DNA from: a virus
IMG/VR virus record: IMGVR_UViG_3300027770_003399
Span: 1-64,000 of that record
DNA length: 64,000 nucleotides
Strand: one strand, 5' to 3'
Within the stretch, counting starts at the first letter, position 1, and each line of letters opens with the position of its first letter. The notes beneath the pieces were generated by a model, which saw only the letters and a list, made by a program, of their open reading frames with translations, was not told the origin of the DNA and did no database searches. A program made the translations under genes and the position numbers. Positions 25,041 through 32,894 of this stretch are shown here, in pieces.

Positions 25041-25982
25041 ATGAAAATATTAGTAACTGGGGGATCTGGGTTTTTGGGGAAATCTGTTATAGGGGCATTA
25101 TATAATAGTTGTTTTAAATATGATGATGTTTTTATATGTAGAAAAAAGGATTTTGACCTTACTAATAATGATGATGTTAAAAGATTATACTCTACCTATC
25201 AACCTAATGCTGTTATTCATTTAGCAGCAGAGGTTGGTGGGATAGGGGCAAATATGGCCAATCCCGGAAGATTTTTCTATGCTAATATGTCTATGGGAAT
25301 TAATATGGTCGAAAACGCCCGTATATTTAATCTGGAGAAATTTATTTTTGTTGGTACAGTTTGTTCGTATCCAAAATTTTGTAAGGCTCCTTTCCTTGAA
25401 GAATCTATATGGGACGGATATCCAGAAGAAACTAATGCTCCTTATGGAATAGCTAAAAAAAGTATTATGGTAATGCTTCAGTCTTATAATAAACAGTATG
25501 GGTTAAAATCTTGTGTTATCTTGCCAACTAATATGTATGGGCCTAATGATAACTTTAAAGATGAAAGTAGTCATGTTATTCCAAGTTTGATAAAAAAGTT
25601 TGTGGGGGCAAAATTAAATAATGAGGAATCTGTAACTTGTTGGGGAAGTGGACAAGCTACTAGGGAGTTTTTATATGTGGGGGATTGTGCAAGGGGAATA
25701 GTTAGTGGGTTAAAATTAATAGATGAGCCGGTTCCTATTAATATGGGTGGGGGAGTTGAAATTAGTATGTGGGATTTGGCCTATAAAATTAAAGATAGTG
25801 TTGGATATGGGGGATCTATCTTGTGGGATAAGTCTAAGCCTGATGGTCAACCAAGACGGTTATTAAATATTGATAGGGCAAAAAAATTATTAGGGTGGGA
25901 AAGCTTGGTGAATTTTGATGAGGGTTTAAAAGAGACGGTGGAATGGTATGAACAAACTTTAAAAGGGGAAAATAATGGTTGA
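25041..25982 (+). CDS. fcl: GDP-L-fucose synthase-like epimerase/reductase
   Basis: 313 aa, the usual length. The Rossmann loop TGGSGFLGKS starts at residue 7, HLAAEVGGIGANMANPG lies near 60-76, and the catalytic GTVCSYPK with APYGIAKK supplies Ser, Tyr and Lys. NMYGPNDNF is a family hallmark. It converts GDP-4-keto-6-deoxymannose to GDP-L-fucose, the step after gmd, which is encoded on the opposite strand 2 kb away. It overlaps speD by 8 bp. Confidence 0.93.
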   Translation: MKILVTGGSGFLGKSVIGALYNSCFKYDDVFICRKKDFDLTNNDDVKRLYSTYQPNAVIHLAAEVGGIGANMANPGRFFYANMSMGINMVENARIFNLEKFIFVGTVCSYPKFCKAPFLEESIWDGYPEETNAPYGIAKKSIMVMLQSYNKQYGLKSCVILPTNMYGPNDNFKDESSHVIPSLIKKFVGAKLNNEESVTCWGSGQATREFLYVGDCARGIVSGLKLIDEPVPINMGGGVEISMWDLAYKIKDSVGYGGSILWDKSKPDGQPRRLLNIDRAKKLLGWESLVNFDEGLKETVEWYEQTLKGENNG

Positions 25983-26379
25983 AAATATTAAGAAGAGACC
26001 TTTCGGTTATAGTTATTTTTTAGATATGTATGATTGTGAGGATACTACAGCAGATGATATGGAATTGGTTTATAGATTTTTAGAAAGATTAGTTGATGAG
26101 ATTGGAATGACTCGAATGACTCCTCCTATTGTTATTCATGGGCCAACTGATCATGGTAGGGAAATTTATGCAGATAAGTGGGGGGTTAGTGGGTGGGTAG
26201 GATTAATAGAGAGTGGAATTCAAATTCATGCTATAGAGGCAAAACATTTTATTAGTCTAGATGTCTATTCGTGTGCTGAATTTAAACCAGAGGTTGTATT
26301 AGATTTTGCTAAGAAAACTTTTGGGTTCAAGAAGCATGAGGCTCACTTCTTAGAGAGAGGAATTGATTATCATGAGTGA
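25975..26379 (+). CDS. speD: S-adenosylmethionine decarboxylase-like protein
   Basis: 134 aa, the size of prokaryotic SpeD proenzymes. The self-cleavage region reads GLIESGIQIHAIEAKHFISL. The Ser after Glu (pyruvoyl precursor) and the His of QIH are kept, although the residue after Ser is Gly rather than the usual His. DVYSCAEF keeps the catalytic Cys. It would make decarboxylated AdoMet for spermidine synthesis, possibly to balance charge on packaged DNA. Start and stop overlap fcl and thyX. Confidence 0.82.
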   Translation: MVENIKKRPFGYSYFLDMYDCEDTTADDMELVYRFLERLVDEIGMTRMTPPIVIHGPTDHGREIYADKWGVSGWVGLIESGIQIHAIEAKHFISLDVYSCAEFKPEVVLDFAKKTFGFKKHEAHFLERGIDYHE

Positions 26380-27070
26380 TGGTAGTGATAATATGTCTCC
26401 TATAATGATGAAACCTGAAGTAAAACTTATTAGTGTTACTCCTGATGCAGAAAAGCATATGGCTTATTGTGCTCGGGTTAGCAATCCTAATAATCAGGAG
26501 AATGATAATTTTTCTGGATTACTAAAGTATTGTATTGATCACCAACATTGGAGTATTTTTGAACAGGCTTTTCTTACTGTTGAGATTAATACTAGTCGGG
26601 GGATTGCTGCTCAAATATTGAGACATAGATCATTTACATTTCAAGAGTTCTCACAGCGTTATGCTGATAGTTCTCTTTTGGGTGAGATTCCTCTTCCAGA
26701 GCTTCGTAGACAAGACACAAAGAATAGGCAAAATTCTACAGATGATCTTGATCCAGATCTTGCTGGTCAACTATATTCTGAGATGCAAAATCATTTTAAG
26801 GCTTGTCAGGATTTGTACAAAAGACTTTTAGATGCTGGGGTAGCAAAAGAGTGTGCGAGATTTGTTCTTCCTCTTGCTACTCCTACAAGACTCTATATGA
26901 CGGGTTCTGTAAGGTCTTGGATTCATTATATAGGGCTTCGCTCAGGTCACGGAACACAAAAAGAACATAAGCATATTGCTGAACTTATTCGTAATATCTT
27001 TACTTGTGAGTTTCCCGTAATAGCTAAAGCGCTTTATGGGTGGGAGATTAAATATTTGTGGGACAAATGA
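26372..27070 (+). CDS. thyX: Flavin-dependent thymidylate synthase
   Basis: 232 aa. The signature RHRSFTFQEFSQRYAD (ThyX motif RHRx7S) is complete, and upstream AYCARVSNPNNQEN and HWSIFEQAFLTVEI fit the family. The C-terminal region GLRSGHGTQKEHKHIAELI contains the conserved Arg and substrate contacts. ThyX methylates dUMP to dTMP using methylenetetrahydrofolate, FAD and NADPH, supplying nucleotides for replication. ATG 26372 is preferred to the TTG at 26363 because an AGAGAGG site precedes it. The last nine codons lie in a 43-bp repeat shared with the 28003 gene. Confidence 0.95.
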   Translation: MSDGSDNMSPIMMKPEVKLISVTPDAEKHMAYCARVSNPNNQENDNFSGLLKYCIDHQHWSIFEQAFLTVEINTSRGIAAQILRHRSFTFQEFSQRYADSSLLGEIPLPELRRQDTKNRQNSTDDLDPDLAGQLYSEMQNHFKACQDLYKRLLDAGVAKECARFVLPLATPTRLYMTGSVRSWIHYIGLRSGHGTQKEHKHIAELIRNIFTCEFPVIAKALYGWEIKYLWDK

Positions 27071-27088
27071 TCCAACTTTTATAATGGT
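27046..27088 (+). repeat. 43-bp direct repeat, copy 1
   Basis: Matches 28061-28103 in 41 of 43 positions, including 25 consecutive identical bases from 27064. It covers the thyX 3' end and the first bases after its stop. It brackets the sulfotransferase gene. Confidence 0.93.
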
Positions 27089-27117
27089 GTCAATAATCTA
27101 ATCTAAGGGGTTGTAAA

Positions 27118-27978
27118 ATGAAAACAATAGGTATATTATCATATGAGCGAGCTGGAACCACATGGCTGACTCATGTCTTTCATACGGAAGGGGTCCTTTG
27201 CTTATATGAGATATTCTCTAGAAATCCAGCTCAATATTATTGGAATATTCTAAATCTAATGAAGACCACTGATTGTATTCCAGAGGTAGCAATAGAAGCA
27301 TTTGAAAAAATATTTCATCCTGAAAATATGAGAGTTGATCCGCTATCGTATCGAAAAATTAAACGAAAAATGCTGGCTTCCAATCCATACTCTATCGAAT
27401 TACTGAAAACGTATCAAGAAGAGGCATATAAAAGAAATAAGATGCTTTGCTTTAAAATTTTCCCATATCATTTACAAGAGAATATTCGTGTCGAAGATGT
27501 TATAGATTTATGCGACTATATTATTATAACATATAGGGATAATATTCTAGAAACTTTTTTAAGCTGGAAATTAGCAATCAAAACTGGTGAATGGACTAAA
27601 AAAAGTTTAAGAAGAGATCAACAAGATGGATCTACGCCAGCTAAGGTTTCATGGAATGAGGTAGAGTATAGGGCGTTTTATCAAGACATATGTGGATATA
27701 TTAATGAGTGGAAAAGAGCTAGCTCTAATAGTAAGAGAGAGATTCTTATGTATGAAGATATTCATAATATGGGATATACTATTGATCAAAAATTGAGACT
27801 TGTACAAAAGACTATAGATTCTCTGGGTATAAATATGTCTGTCTATAATGGACAGAATATAGAGAAGCAAGCAGATTATTCTGATCTTTCTAAAATAATT
27901 GATAATTTTGCCGATTTTATTATTTCTAAAGATAATATCCCTATCTTTTATCACACTTCACTTGAGCGGAATATTTAA
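27118..27978 (+). CDS. Sulfotransferase family protein
   Basis: 286 aa. The start has ILSYERAGTTWLTHVFH, the 5'-phosphosulfate loop of PAPS-dependent sulfotransferases. DYIIITYRDNILETFLSWK (about 138-156) is the 3'-phosphate motif with Arg and Ser. The length matches the family. AAGGGG precedes the ATG. It may decorate host or phage glycans, perhaps together with the fucose pathway encoded upstream; that link is inference. The gene lies between two copies of a 43-bp repeat, suggesting a later insertion. Confidence 0.82.
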   Translation: MKTIGILSYERAGTTWLTHVFHTEGVLCLYEIFSRNPAQYYWNILNLMKTTDCIPEVAIEAFEKIFHPENMRVDPLSYRKIKRKMLASNPYSIELLKTYQEEAYKRNKMLCFKIFPYHLQENIRVEDVIDLCDYIIITYRDNILETFLSWKLAIKTGEWTKKSLRRDQQDGSTPAKVSWNEVEYRAFYQDICGYINEWKRASSNSKREILMYEDIHNMGYTIDQKLRLVQKTIDSLGINMSVYNGQNIEKQADYSDLSKIIDNFADFIISKDNIPIFYHTSLERNI

Positions 27979-28002
27979 ACTTGTAATATAAAGGAGATTA
28001 TT

Positions 28003-28329
28003 ATGCAGAAAAGAAGATTATATGTGGGGGTTTTAGTATTTATATTAGTAATGGTTGGGGGATTAAATGTTTGTGGGGCAAATGATCCAACTTTTATAAT
28101 GGTTGAGAGGGGATATGTTGTTCAAACTAATATGGTAGTTATGGTTCCTCAAACTATTGTTTATGTGCCGATGGTTAATCATACGATATCTTATTATTAT
28201 CCTGTTGCTCCATTGATTCAGGTTGTTCCAATGGTTGGAATAGTGCCAGCTTATAGGGGGGTGGGGCTTTTTCATAGACAGAGGGTTCCAGTTGGGGTTC
28301 CTGTATATTTTTATGGAAATAATTATTAA
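28003..28329 (+). CDS. Small secreted protein, Val/Pro/Tyr-rich
   Basis: 108 aa. A clear signal peptide: MQKRRLYVGVLVFILVMVGG then LNVCGAN, cleaved near residue 26, or lipidated if the Cys acts as a lipobox (weak match). The mature part is rich in Val, Pro, Tyr and Met with no known domain. AAGGAG precedes the ATG. Codons 20-34 lie in the 43-bp repeat shared with the thyX end. Function unknown; periplasm or envelope is likely. Confidence 0.72.
   Translation: MQKRRLYVGVLVFILVMVGGLNVCGANDPTFIMVERGYVVQTNMVVMVPQTIVYVPMVNHTISYYYPVAPLIQVVPMVGIVPAYRGVGLFHRQRVPVGVPVYFYGNNY
28061..28103 (+). repeat. 43-bp direct repeat, copy 2
   Basis: Second copy of the 27046-27088 repeat (two mismatches). Here it is read in another frame, around the signal-peptide cleavage region of the secreted protein. 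Confidence 0.93.
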
Positions 28330-28393
28330 AGTGGCTAATTAAATATTAAACTGGCCAATTATTTTTTAGGGTTCGTATCGTTTATGGACCACC

Positions 28394-28556
28394 CCCGACT
28401 TTATCGCAAAAACTCGGGAGTCCTTTGGCAAACAAAAAAACCCCCTCTCTTGCGGGGGACCTTCTATTGGGGGGGTAGCCAATACCATAGAGGGGTCTTA
28501 TATTGGAGCCCCTCTTGCGGAGCCCCTTCTATTGGAGGGATAGCCAATACCATAGT
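28394..28556. repeat. Non-coding tandem hairpins and terminator-like stem
   Basis: The 680-bp gap 28330-29006 shows no convincing gene. This part holds CCCCC-N8-GGGGG at about 28441-28458 next to a run of A (terminator on the minus strand). It also has two copies of CTTCTATTGG followed by a GGGATAGCCAATACCATAG motif, each able to fold by TATTGG/CCAATA pairing. A third degenerate copy is near 28740-28780. Confidence 0.7.
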
Positions 28557-28586
28557 AGACCCGACCCGTATGTTGAGACCCGAATA

Positions 28587-28955
28587 TAAGTTCTTACGCT
28601 GTAAGGAGTTACGACAAGCTTTCGCCCGCCCGAAAGTTGTAAGTTCTTTGGTACCAACGACTTAGAGCAAGTGCCCTGTGCAAATATCGTGCCAAACTTT
28701 CTACAAAAAAAAATTTTATTTCGCATTCTACTGATACCTTATTGGGGGGGACCTCTATTGGGGGGATAGCTATATCGTAGGTGGGGTATCGTAAACGCAA
28801 CTCGATTGCATTCTATATATCGACAACTTCTCAACATTTTTGAGCACAAAAAAAAAGATTTTTTGAGACGTAAAGCCTTGCTACCCAACAGGTTACGTCA
28901 AAGCAAAAACATTTTTATATTTCCTATTGGACAAAGCGAATGATGTCGATATAAT
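28587..28955 (+). repeat. Regulatory cassette A, copy 1 (split)
   Basis: The stem-loop part (28587-28705, core CTTTCG/CGAAAG) is separated by an insertion of about 220 bp from its promoter, TTGGAC 28927, 17 bp, TATAAT 28950. A purine-rich leader leads into the 29007 gene. This is the only copy split in this way. Confidence 0.85.
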
Positions 28956-29006
28956 ACGTAGAGAAGAAGAAAAGAAGAAAAAGAAAAGAAAGAAAAGAGA
29001 AAAACA

Positions 29007-29261
29007 ATGAATATCGAAAAGATCAAAAAGACGTACGGAACAGATTGCCAGACTTGTGAGCAAGTATGGAATCAAGCGGTTGAAGCCTACAAGAACGACT
29101 TCACCTTTGCTGAACATGTTGACGAGTTCAACAATGATCGTTTTGAGTTCAACTCGCCTGAAGCGATTGAAGCCTACGAACTCAGCGAATACTTTGAAGA
29201 ACACGTTGAAGAATATTATCTTCCAGAGGCTTGGGAACAATACGATTATGAAACAAGATGA
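29007..29261 (+). CDS. Small acidic protein
   Basis: 84 aa, rich in Glu, Tyr and Phe (TFAEHVDEFNNDRFEFNSPE, then SEYFEEHVEEYYLPEAWEQY). No domain recognised. It is first gene behind cassette copy 1 with the standard GAAAAAGAAAAG-type leader. Acidic small phage proteins of this kind often bind and inhibit host factors, but nothing specific is visible. Confidence 0.7.
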   Translation: MNIEKIKKTYGTDCQTCEQVWNQAVEAYKNDFTFAEHVDEFNNDRFEFNSPEAIEAYELSEYFEEHVEEYYLPEAWEQYDYETR

Positions 29262-29292
29262 GTCTAGTAAAGAAAGAAAAGAGAAAAGCATT

Positions 29293-29544
29293 ATGAAAAA
29301 AAACAACGGTCTATCAAAAGTATTTCTAGGAAAAGGTTTCTTTCATATGGAAGAAAAGATGGTAGCGGTAGTGGAAGGAATCGAGACGCCAGTGTTCTGT
29401 CATGGCTCTTTCGGATCCTACTTGATTGTGAGTTCAACCCATTGGAAAAACGGAGGGTTGCGAACTATCGAAGAAGATTGCGTTGTGAAAGGTTTAGCTC
29501 ATCAAACGATTTTAGACTTTCATGGAAAAAGGAAAACAGTATGA
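29293..29544 (+). CDS. GFFHM-E-M/CHG paralogue family protein, copy 1
   Basis: 83 aa. It shares with two other genes here (33137, 33759) the pattern NNGLSKVFLGKGFFHMEEKM, a short V-V-EG segment, then VFCHGSFGSYLIVSSTHW. The ATG at 29293 is chosen by comparison with these paralogues, all starting M-x-N-(D/N)G. The longer frame upstream overlaps the 29007 gene. The C-terminus is shorter than in the paralogues. Function unknown; the His/Cys pattern might bind metal. Confidence 0.75.
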   Translation: MKKNNGLSKVFLGKGFFHMEEKMVAVVEGIETPVFCHGSFGSYLIVSSTHWKNGGLRTIEEDCVVKGLAHQTILDFHGKRKTV

Positions 29545-29759
29545 ATAACTTTGACGATGTTCCTCTAGCGTTGACAACTATCATTGACAACAGAAAAGAA
29601 AAAGAAAACCTATCATTCTTTGAACATTTTGATATGGATGCTTTTCTATTAGATCAGGATGAGTCCGAGTCCGACTATATACCGGGCTATGATGATGGCG
29701 AATGGGATAATAACGAAGAAGTATATGATACATTCGTAGACGTTAATGAGCGGGCGTGA
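29541..29759 (+). CDS. Acidic protein with DYIPGYDDGEWD motif
   Basis: 72 aa, overlapping the previous stop as ATGA. The N-terminal half (MNNFDDVPLALTTIIDN) and the last 14 residues (EEVYDTFVDVNERA) are shared with the 31262 gene. The middle ESDYIPGYDDGEWDNNEE is shared with the 34404 gene, so this copy looks like the parent or a mosaic of both. Strongly acidic; function unknown. Confidence 0.72.
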   Translation: MNNFDDVPLALTTIIDNRKEKENLSFFEHFDMDAFLLDQDESESDYIPGYDDGEWDNNEEVYDTFVDVNERA

Positions 29760-29775
29760 TAACTACTCCTTGCGG

Positions 29776-30050
29776 GGGGGGGATAGTGTACAAACGCTAC
29801 CCCCCTATGAGGGGATACCATTACCCCCCCAACGGACTAGAACTTAAACCCTTACAGCGTAAGAACTTACGACAAGCTTTCGCCCGCCCGAAAGTTGTAA
29901 GTTGTTTGATACCAACGACTTAGAGCAAGTGCTCAGAGCAAATGTTGTGCCAAACTTTGTACAAAAGATTTATTTTGTTTTGGCATGAGAAATTATTCCG
30001 AGAAATTTCTTTTTAGCTATTGCAAAAGCCTAGAAGTGTCGATATAATAC
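29776..30050 (+). repeat. Regulatory cassette A, copy 2
   Basis: Opens with a hairpin of GGGGGGATAG and CTACCCCCC directly after the upstream stop. CTTAC/GTAAG arms start at 29846, with hairpin core CTTTCG/CGAAAG. AGAAATT/AATTTCT-TTTT terminator. Promoter TTGCAA 30020, 17 bp, TATAAT 30043. The reference copy for the family. Confidence 0.9.
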
Positions 30051-30100
30051 GTAGAGAAGAAGAAAAGAAGAAAAAGAAAAGAAAGAAGAAGGATTTTAAG

Positions 30101-30328
30101 ATGAATATTTTTGTGATAGTTGGTTACATTGCGATCTCCGCACTAGTTTTAATCGGTGTCGGCAATGTATTGTTTTACCTTGTCATTCAAGTGCTTGGCC
30201 GTCTTGACAATATGATCCAAAAAGGTGGATACACTTTTCATGGTTGTATTGGAGAGGCACCGAAGATGCCGGAAGTCTGGAAAGATTCCAACGGAGATGA
30301 GTGGACAATATCTTCTTGCGAAGATTGA
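30101..30328 (+). CDS. Small membrane protein
   Basis: 75 aa with one N-terminal membrane helix (VIVGYIAISALVLIGVGNVL) and a soluble tail containing GGYTFHGCIGEAP. The start is set by AAGGA seven bases upstream, at the end of the cassette leader; the longer frame begins inside the promoter. The helix and its VGY-AI start resemble the 32379 gene. Inner membrane, function unknown. Confidence 0.72.
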   Translation: MNIFVIVGYIAISALVLIGVGNVLFYLVIQVLGRLDNMIQKGGYTFHGCIGEAPKMPEVWKDSNGDEWTISSCED

Positions 30329-30363
30329 TTGTTACATGATCTGCGGGTCAGATAGTATCTTCT

Positions 30364-30636
30364 GGGGGATAGTGTACAAACGCTACCCCCCTATGAGGGT
30401 ATACCATTACCCCCCCAACGTACTAGAACTTAAACCCTTACAGCGTAAGAACTTACGACAAGCTTTCGCCCGCCCGAAAGTTGTAAGTCCTTTGATACCA
30501 ACGACTTAGAGCGAGTGCCCTGTGCAAATACCGTGCCAAACTTTGTGTAAAAGATTTATTTTGTTTTGGCATGAGAAATTATTCCGAGAAATTTCTTTTT
30601 CCCTATTGCAAAAGCCTAGAGATGACGATATAATAC
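30364..30636 (+). repeat. Regulatory cassette A, copy 3
   Basis: GC hairpin at 30364-30391, arms from 30432, core CTTTCG/CGAAAG, AT-rich terminator, promoter TTGCAA 30606, 17 bp, TATAAT 30629. Nearly identical to copy 2. Confidence 0.9.
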
Positions 30637-30673
30637 ACAGAGAAGAAGAAAAGAAGAAAAAGAAAAGAAAGAA

Positions 30674-31000
30674 ATGAGAAAGACGATGATGAAGAAAAAG
30701 AGTTATCTAAATTGCGAAGTAGTTGTGAACTATAAAGGTAAGAGGATCGAGGGTGCTGTAGTTGGAGTAGATCGCAATCTTCATCGTATTGGCGAAAGTC
30801 TCGGTACGCGATTGCTCATTCAAACAGAATGGAAAGGCTCTTTCCTAAGAGGTACAGAAACCATTTGCGAAAAGTCTGTTTACAAGTCCGTCTACCTTGA
30901 TCAGGCTGAAGGATTCCGCGTTATTGAACGTGCGGATCACTATACTGGAAAAGATGAGCCTTGTGATGCTGTAAGAGATTATCGTCGAGTTAATAACTAA
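30674..31000 (+). CDS. Hypothetical basic protein
   Basis: 108 aa, mixed charge, beta-type pattern (LNCEVVVNYKGKRIEGAVVG, then VDRNLHRIGESLG). It resembles small SH3-like or Tudor-like barrels in layout, but no family is recognised. First gene behind cassette copy 3; an alternative start is ATG 30686. Function unknown. Confidence 0.7.
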   Translation: MRKTMMKKKSYLNCEVVVNYKGKRIEGAVVGVDRNLHRIGESLGTRLLIQTEWKGSFLRGTETICEKSVYKSVYLDQAEGFRVIERADHYTGKDEPCDAVRDYRRVNN

Positions 31001-31018
31001 AGAAAAGAGAAAAAGAAA

Positions 31019-31231
31019 ATGCTTGCGACGAATTCGAAAAATGTAACAAATAACCTTGATAAGATTTTCACTGCTATGCGAAACGGTAAGTATAATAGCG
31101 TGATTGATACAAGAGGCCGTGTTCACATGGGTATCATCAACGCTATCATGCGTGAAGACGGTAGCGGAAAGAATTGGATTGTAACAGTGACAGGTGCGGT
31201 AAGCGAAAAAGTATTCATTCACGCCTCTTGA
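31019..31231 (+). CDS. Hypothetical small protein
   Basis: 70 aa (KIFTAMRNGKYNSVIDTRGR, then GSGKNWIVTVTG). Follows the previous gene by 18 bp after an AAAGAGAAAAAGA leader. No domain recognised. Confidence 0.65.
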   Translation: MLATNSKNVTNNLDKIFTAMRNGKYNSVIDTRGRVHMGIINAIMREDGSGKNWIVTVTGAVSEKVFIHAS

Positions 31232-31261
31232 AAAAAGTAAAAAAAAAGAAAGAAAAAGAAA

Positions 31262-31432
31262 ATGGATATGAATCATTTTGAAGATGTTCTACTCGCCCTT
31301 GAAGATATTATCAACAGCAGAAAGATTAAAGAAAACCTATCATCCTTTGAAAATTTTGATATGGATACGCTCACCGAACATGAGGACGAAGAAGTATATG
31401 ATACATTCGTAGATGTTAATGAGCGGGCGTGA
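31262..31432 (+). CDS. Short paralogue of the 29541 protein
   Basis: 56 aa, starting at ATG 31262 behind a GAAAAAGAAAA leader. It shares the start (FEDVLLALEDIINSRKIKEN) and end (EEVYDTFVDVNERA) with the 29541 gene, but the DYIPGYDDGEWD middle is deleted. The DNA just after the stop (about 20 bp) is also shared, so gene and cassette were duplicated together. Confidence 0.72.
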   Translation: MDMNHFEDVLLALEDIINSRKIKENLSSFENFDMDTLTEHEDEEVYDTFVDVNERA

Positions 31433-31446
31433 TAACTACTCCTTGT

Positions 31447-31721
31447 GGGGGGATAGTGTACAAACGCTACCCCCCTATGAGGGTATACCATTACCCCCCC
31501 AACGGACTAGAACTTAAACCCTTACAGCGTAAGAACTTACGGCAAGCGGGGGCCCGCCCGAAAGTTGTAAGTTGTTTGATACCAACGACTTACGGCAAGT
31601 GCCATGTGCAAATGGTGTGCCAAACTTTGTACAAAATATTTATTTTGTTTTGGCATGAAAAATTATTCCGAGAAATTTCTTTTTTCCCTATTGCAAAAAC
31701 ATAGAACGGACGATATAATAC
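31447..31721 (+). repeat. Regulatory cassette A, copy 4
   Basis: GC hairpin 31447-31475, arms from 31516. The core changes to GCGGGGGCCCGC in place of the CTTTCG stem. Promoter TTGCAA 31691, 17 bp, TATAAT 31714. Confidence 0.9.
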
Positions 31722-31760
31722 ATAGAGAAGAAGAAAACAACTAAAAGAAAGAGAAAGACT

Positions 31761-32114
31761 ATGACCATGACACTATCAAATTTTAATCAGAACCACTATA
31801 AGATGACGACCGGGTTTATTGAGGACGAACAGGGTCTTACCGGAGTCGTTGGAATGATTATATCTTTCGGAGTCTATGACGACTCCCATGATAGCAATGA
31901 AGAGTCATTTTCGTATGACGATGGTCTCGTGAAAAGGTATTACGAGATCGCTCCCTACTACTGTGTAGTAGATGAGAACGGGCCAGTCACTGATGATAAC
32001 GGTACTCTTAAAGTTTTCCCTATTCTTATCGGCGGATGGGGCCACCCGCCCACCGTAGCCTTGATCAGCCTGATCGAGCAAGAAATAGACCGAATGTTTT
32101 CCATCAACTACTAG
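31761..32114 (+). CDS. Hypothetical protein
   Basis: 117 aa, acidic, with a central YYEIAPYYCVVDENGPV and a C-terminal IGGWGHPPTVALISLIEQEI helix. No known family. First gene behind cassette copy 4. More GC-rich codon use than the 44-53 kb genes. Confidence 0.72.
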   Translation: MTMTLSNFNQNHYKMTTGFIEDEQGLTGVVGMIISFGVYDDSHDSNEESFSYDDGLVKRYYEIAPYYCVVDENGPVTDDNGTLKVFPILIGGWGHPPTVALISLIEQEIDRMFSINY

Positions 32115-32177
32115 AAAGTTTACAATGTCCCTCCCGTATACCATTGCAATTGTTAAAAGTATCAACTCTAAAAAGAA

Positions 32178-32354
32178 ATGAATAAAATGAAAAATCGAAG
32201 AAAAGTATCGAATTATGAGAAAGCCCAAGCCCTAATGGAAGAGGCCACCCGTATAGGTATGAACAAAAAGATAACCTATCAAAAATGCCTCTGCCCCATT
32301 TGTATCGAAGCTCGGAGCAAGCCCCACAGTGTTAAAGTTGTAATAGAGTCTTGA
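32178..32354 (+). CDS. Small CxCPxC protein
   Basis: 58 aa. Basic N-terminal helix (NYEKAQALMEEATRIGMNKK) and a CLCPICIEA motif that could hold a zinc knuckle or redox site. Start ATG 32178, with an in-frame ATG three codons later. Function unknown. Confidence 0.6.
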   Translation: MNKMKNRRKVSNYEKAQALMEEATRIGMNKKITYQKCLCPICIEARSKPHSVKVVIES

Positions 32355-32378
32355 GTTTAGTATCAATAGAAAAAAGGT

Positions 32379-32588
32379 ATGTATATGAATATGTTTGAAG
32401 TTGTTGGGTATCTGGCGATTGTTTGGTTGCTCGGTTGTATAGTTTTCCTTCCGTGTTATGCTATCGTATGGTATTTTGTTAGTATGAAAAATAATAAGAT
32501 ACCGATGAGTAGTGATAGCGTGTGGGTTAATGGTGTTAATATTCACCATGATACCAATGGTAACATCTCTAGTTTTGCAAAAGATTAG
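32379..32588 (+). CDS. Small membrane protein
   Basis: 69 aa (67 if the ATG at 32385 is used). One long hydrophobic segment (VVGYLAIVWLLGCIVFLPCY) followed by a polar tail. Similar layout to the 30101 gene. Inner membrane, function unknown. Confidence 0.68.
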   Translation: MYMNMFEVVGYLAIVWLLGCIVFLPCYAIVWYFVSMKNNKIPMSSDSVWVNGVNIHHDTNGNISSFAKD

Positions 32589-32601
32589 ATATGCTACCTA
32601 C

Positions 32602-32852
32602 GGGGGGATAGTGTACAAATGCTACCCCCCTGAGATACTAGGTCTTAAACCCTTACAGCGTAAGGACTTACGACAAGCGGGGGCCCGCCCGAAAGTTGTA
32701 AGTTGTTTGGTAGCAACGACTTAGGGCGAATGACCAGTGCAAATACCGTGCCAAACTTTGTGTAAAAGATTTATTTTGTTTTGGCATGAGAAATTATTCC
32801 GAGAAATTTCTTTTTTAGCTATTGCAAAGGGTTAGAATAGTCGATATAATAC
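32602..32852 (+). repeat. Regulatory cassette A, copy 5
   Basis: GC hairpin 32602-32630, arms from 32647, GC-rich core of the GCGGGGGCCCGC type. Promoter TTGCAA 32822, 17 bp, TATAAT 32845. Confidence 0.9.
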
Positions 32853-32894
32853 TTAGAGAAGAAGAAAAGAAGAAAAAGAAAAAAGGAAAAGAAA

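Noticed and set aside
28384-28665. 93-aa frame in the non-coding gap
   Set aside because: It runs through hairpin repeats and cassette arms; the end is the same cassette-derived string seen in other false frames.
30225-30509. 94-aa frame reading through cassette copy 3
   Set aside because: Its second half is the cassette; identical false ends occur at 31429-31704 and 32512-32724.
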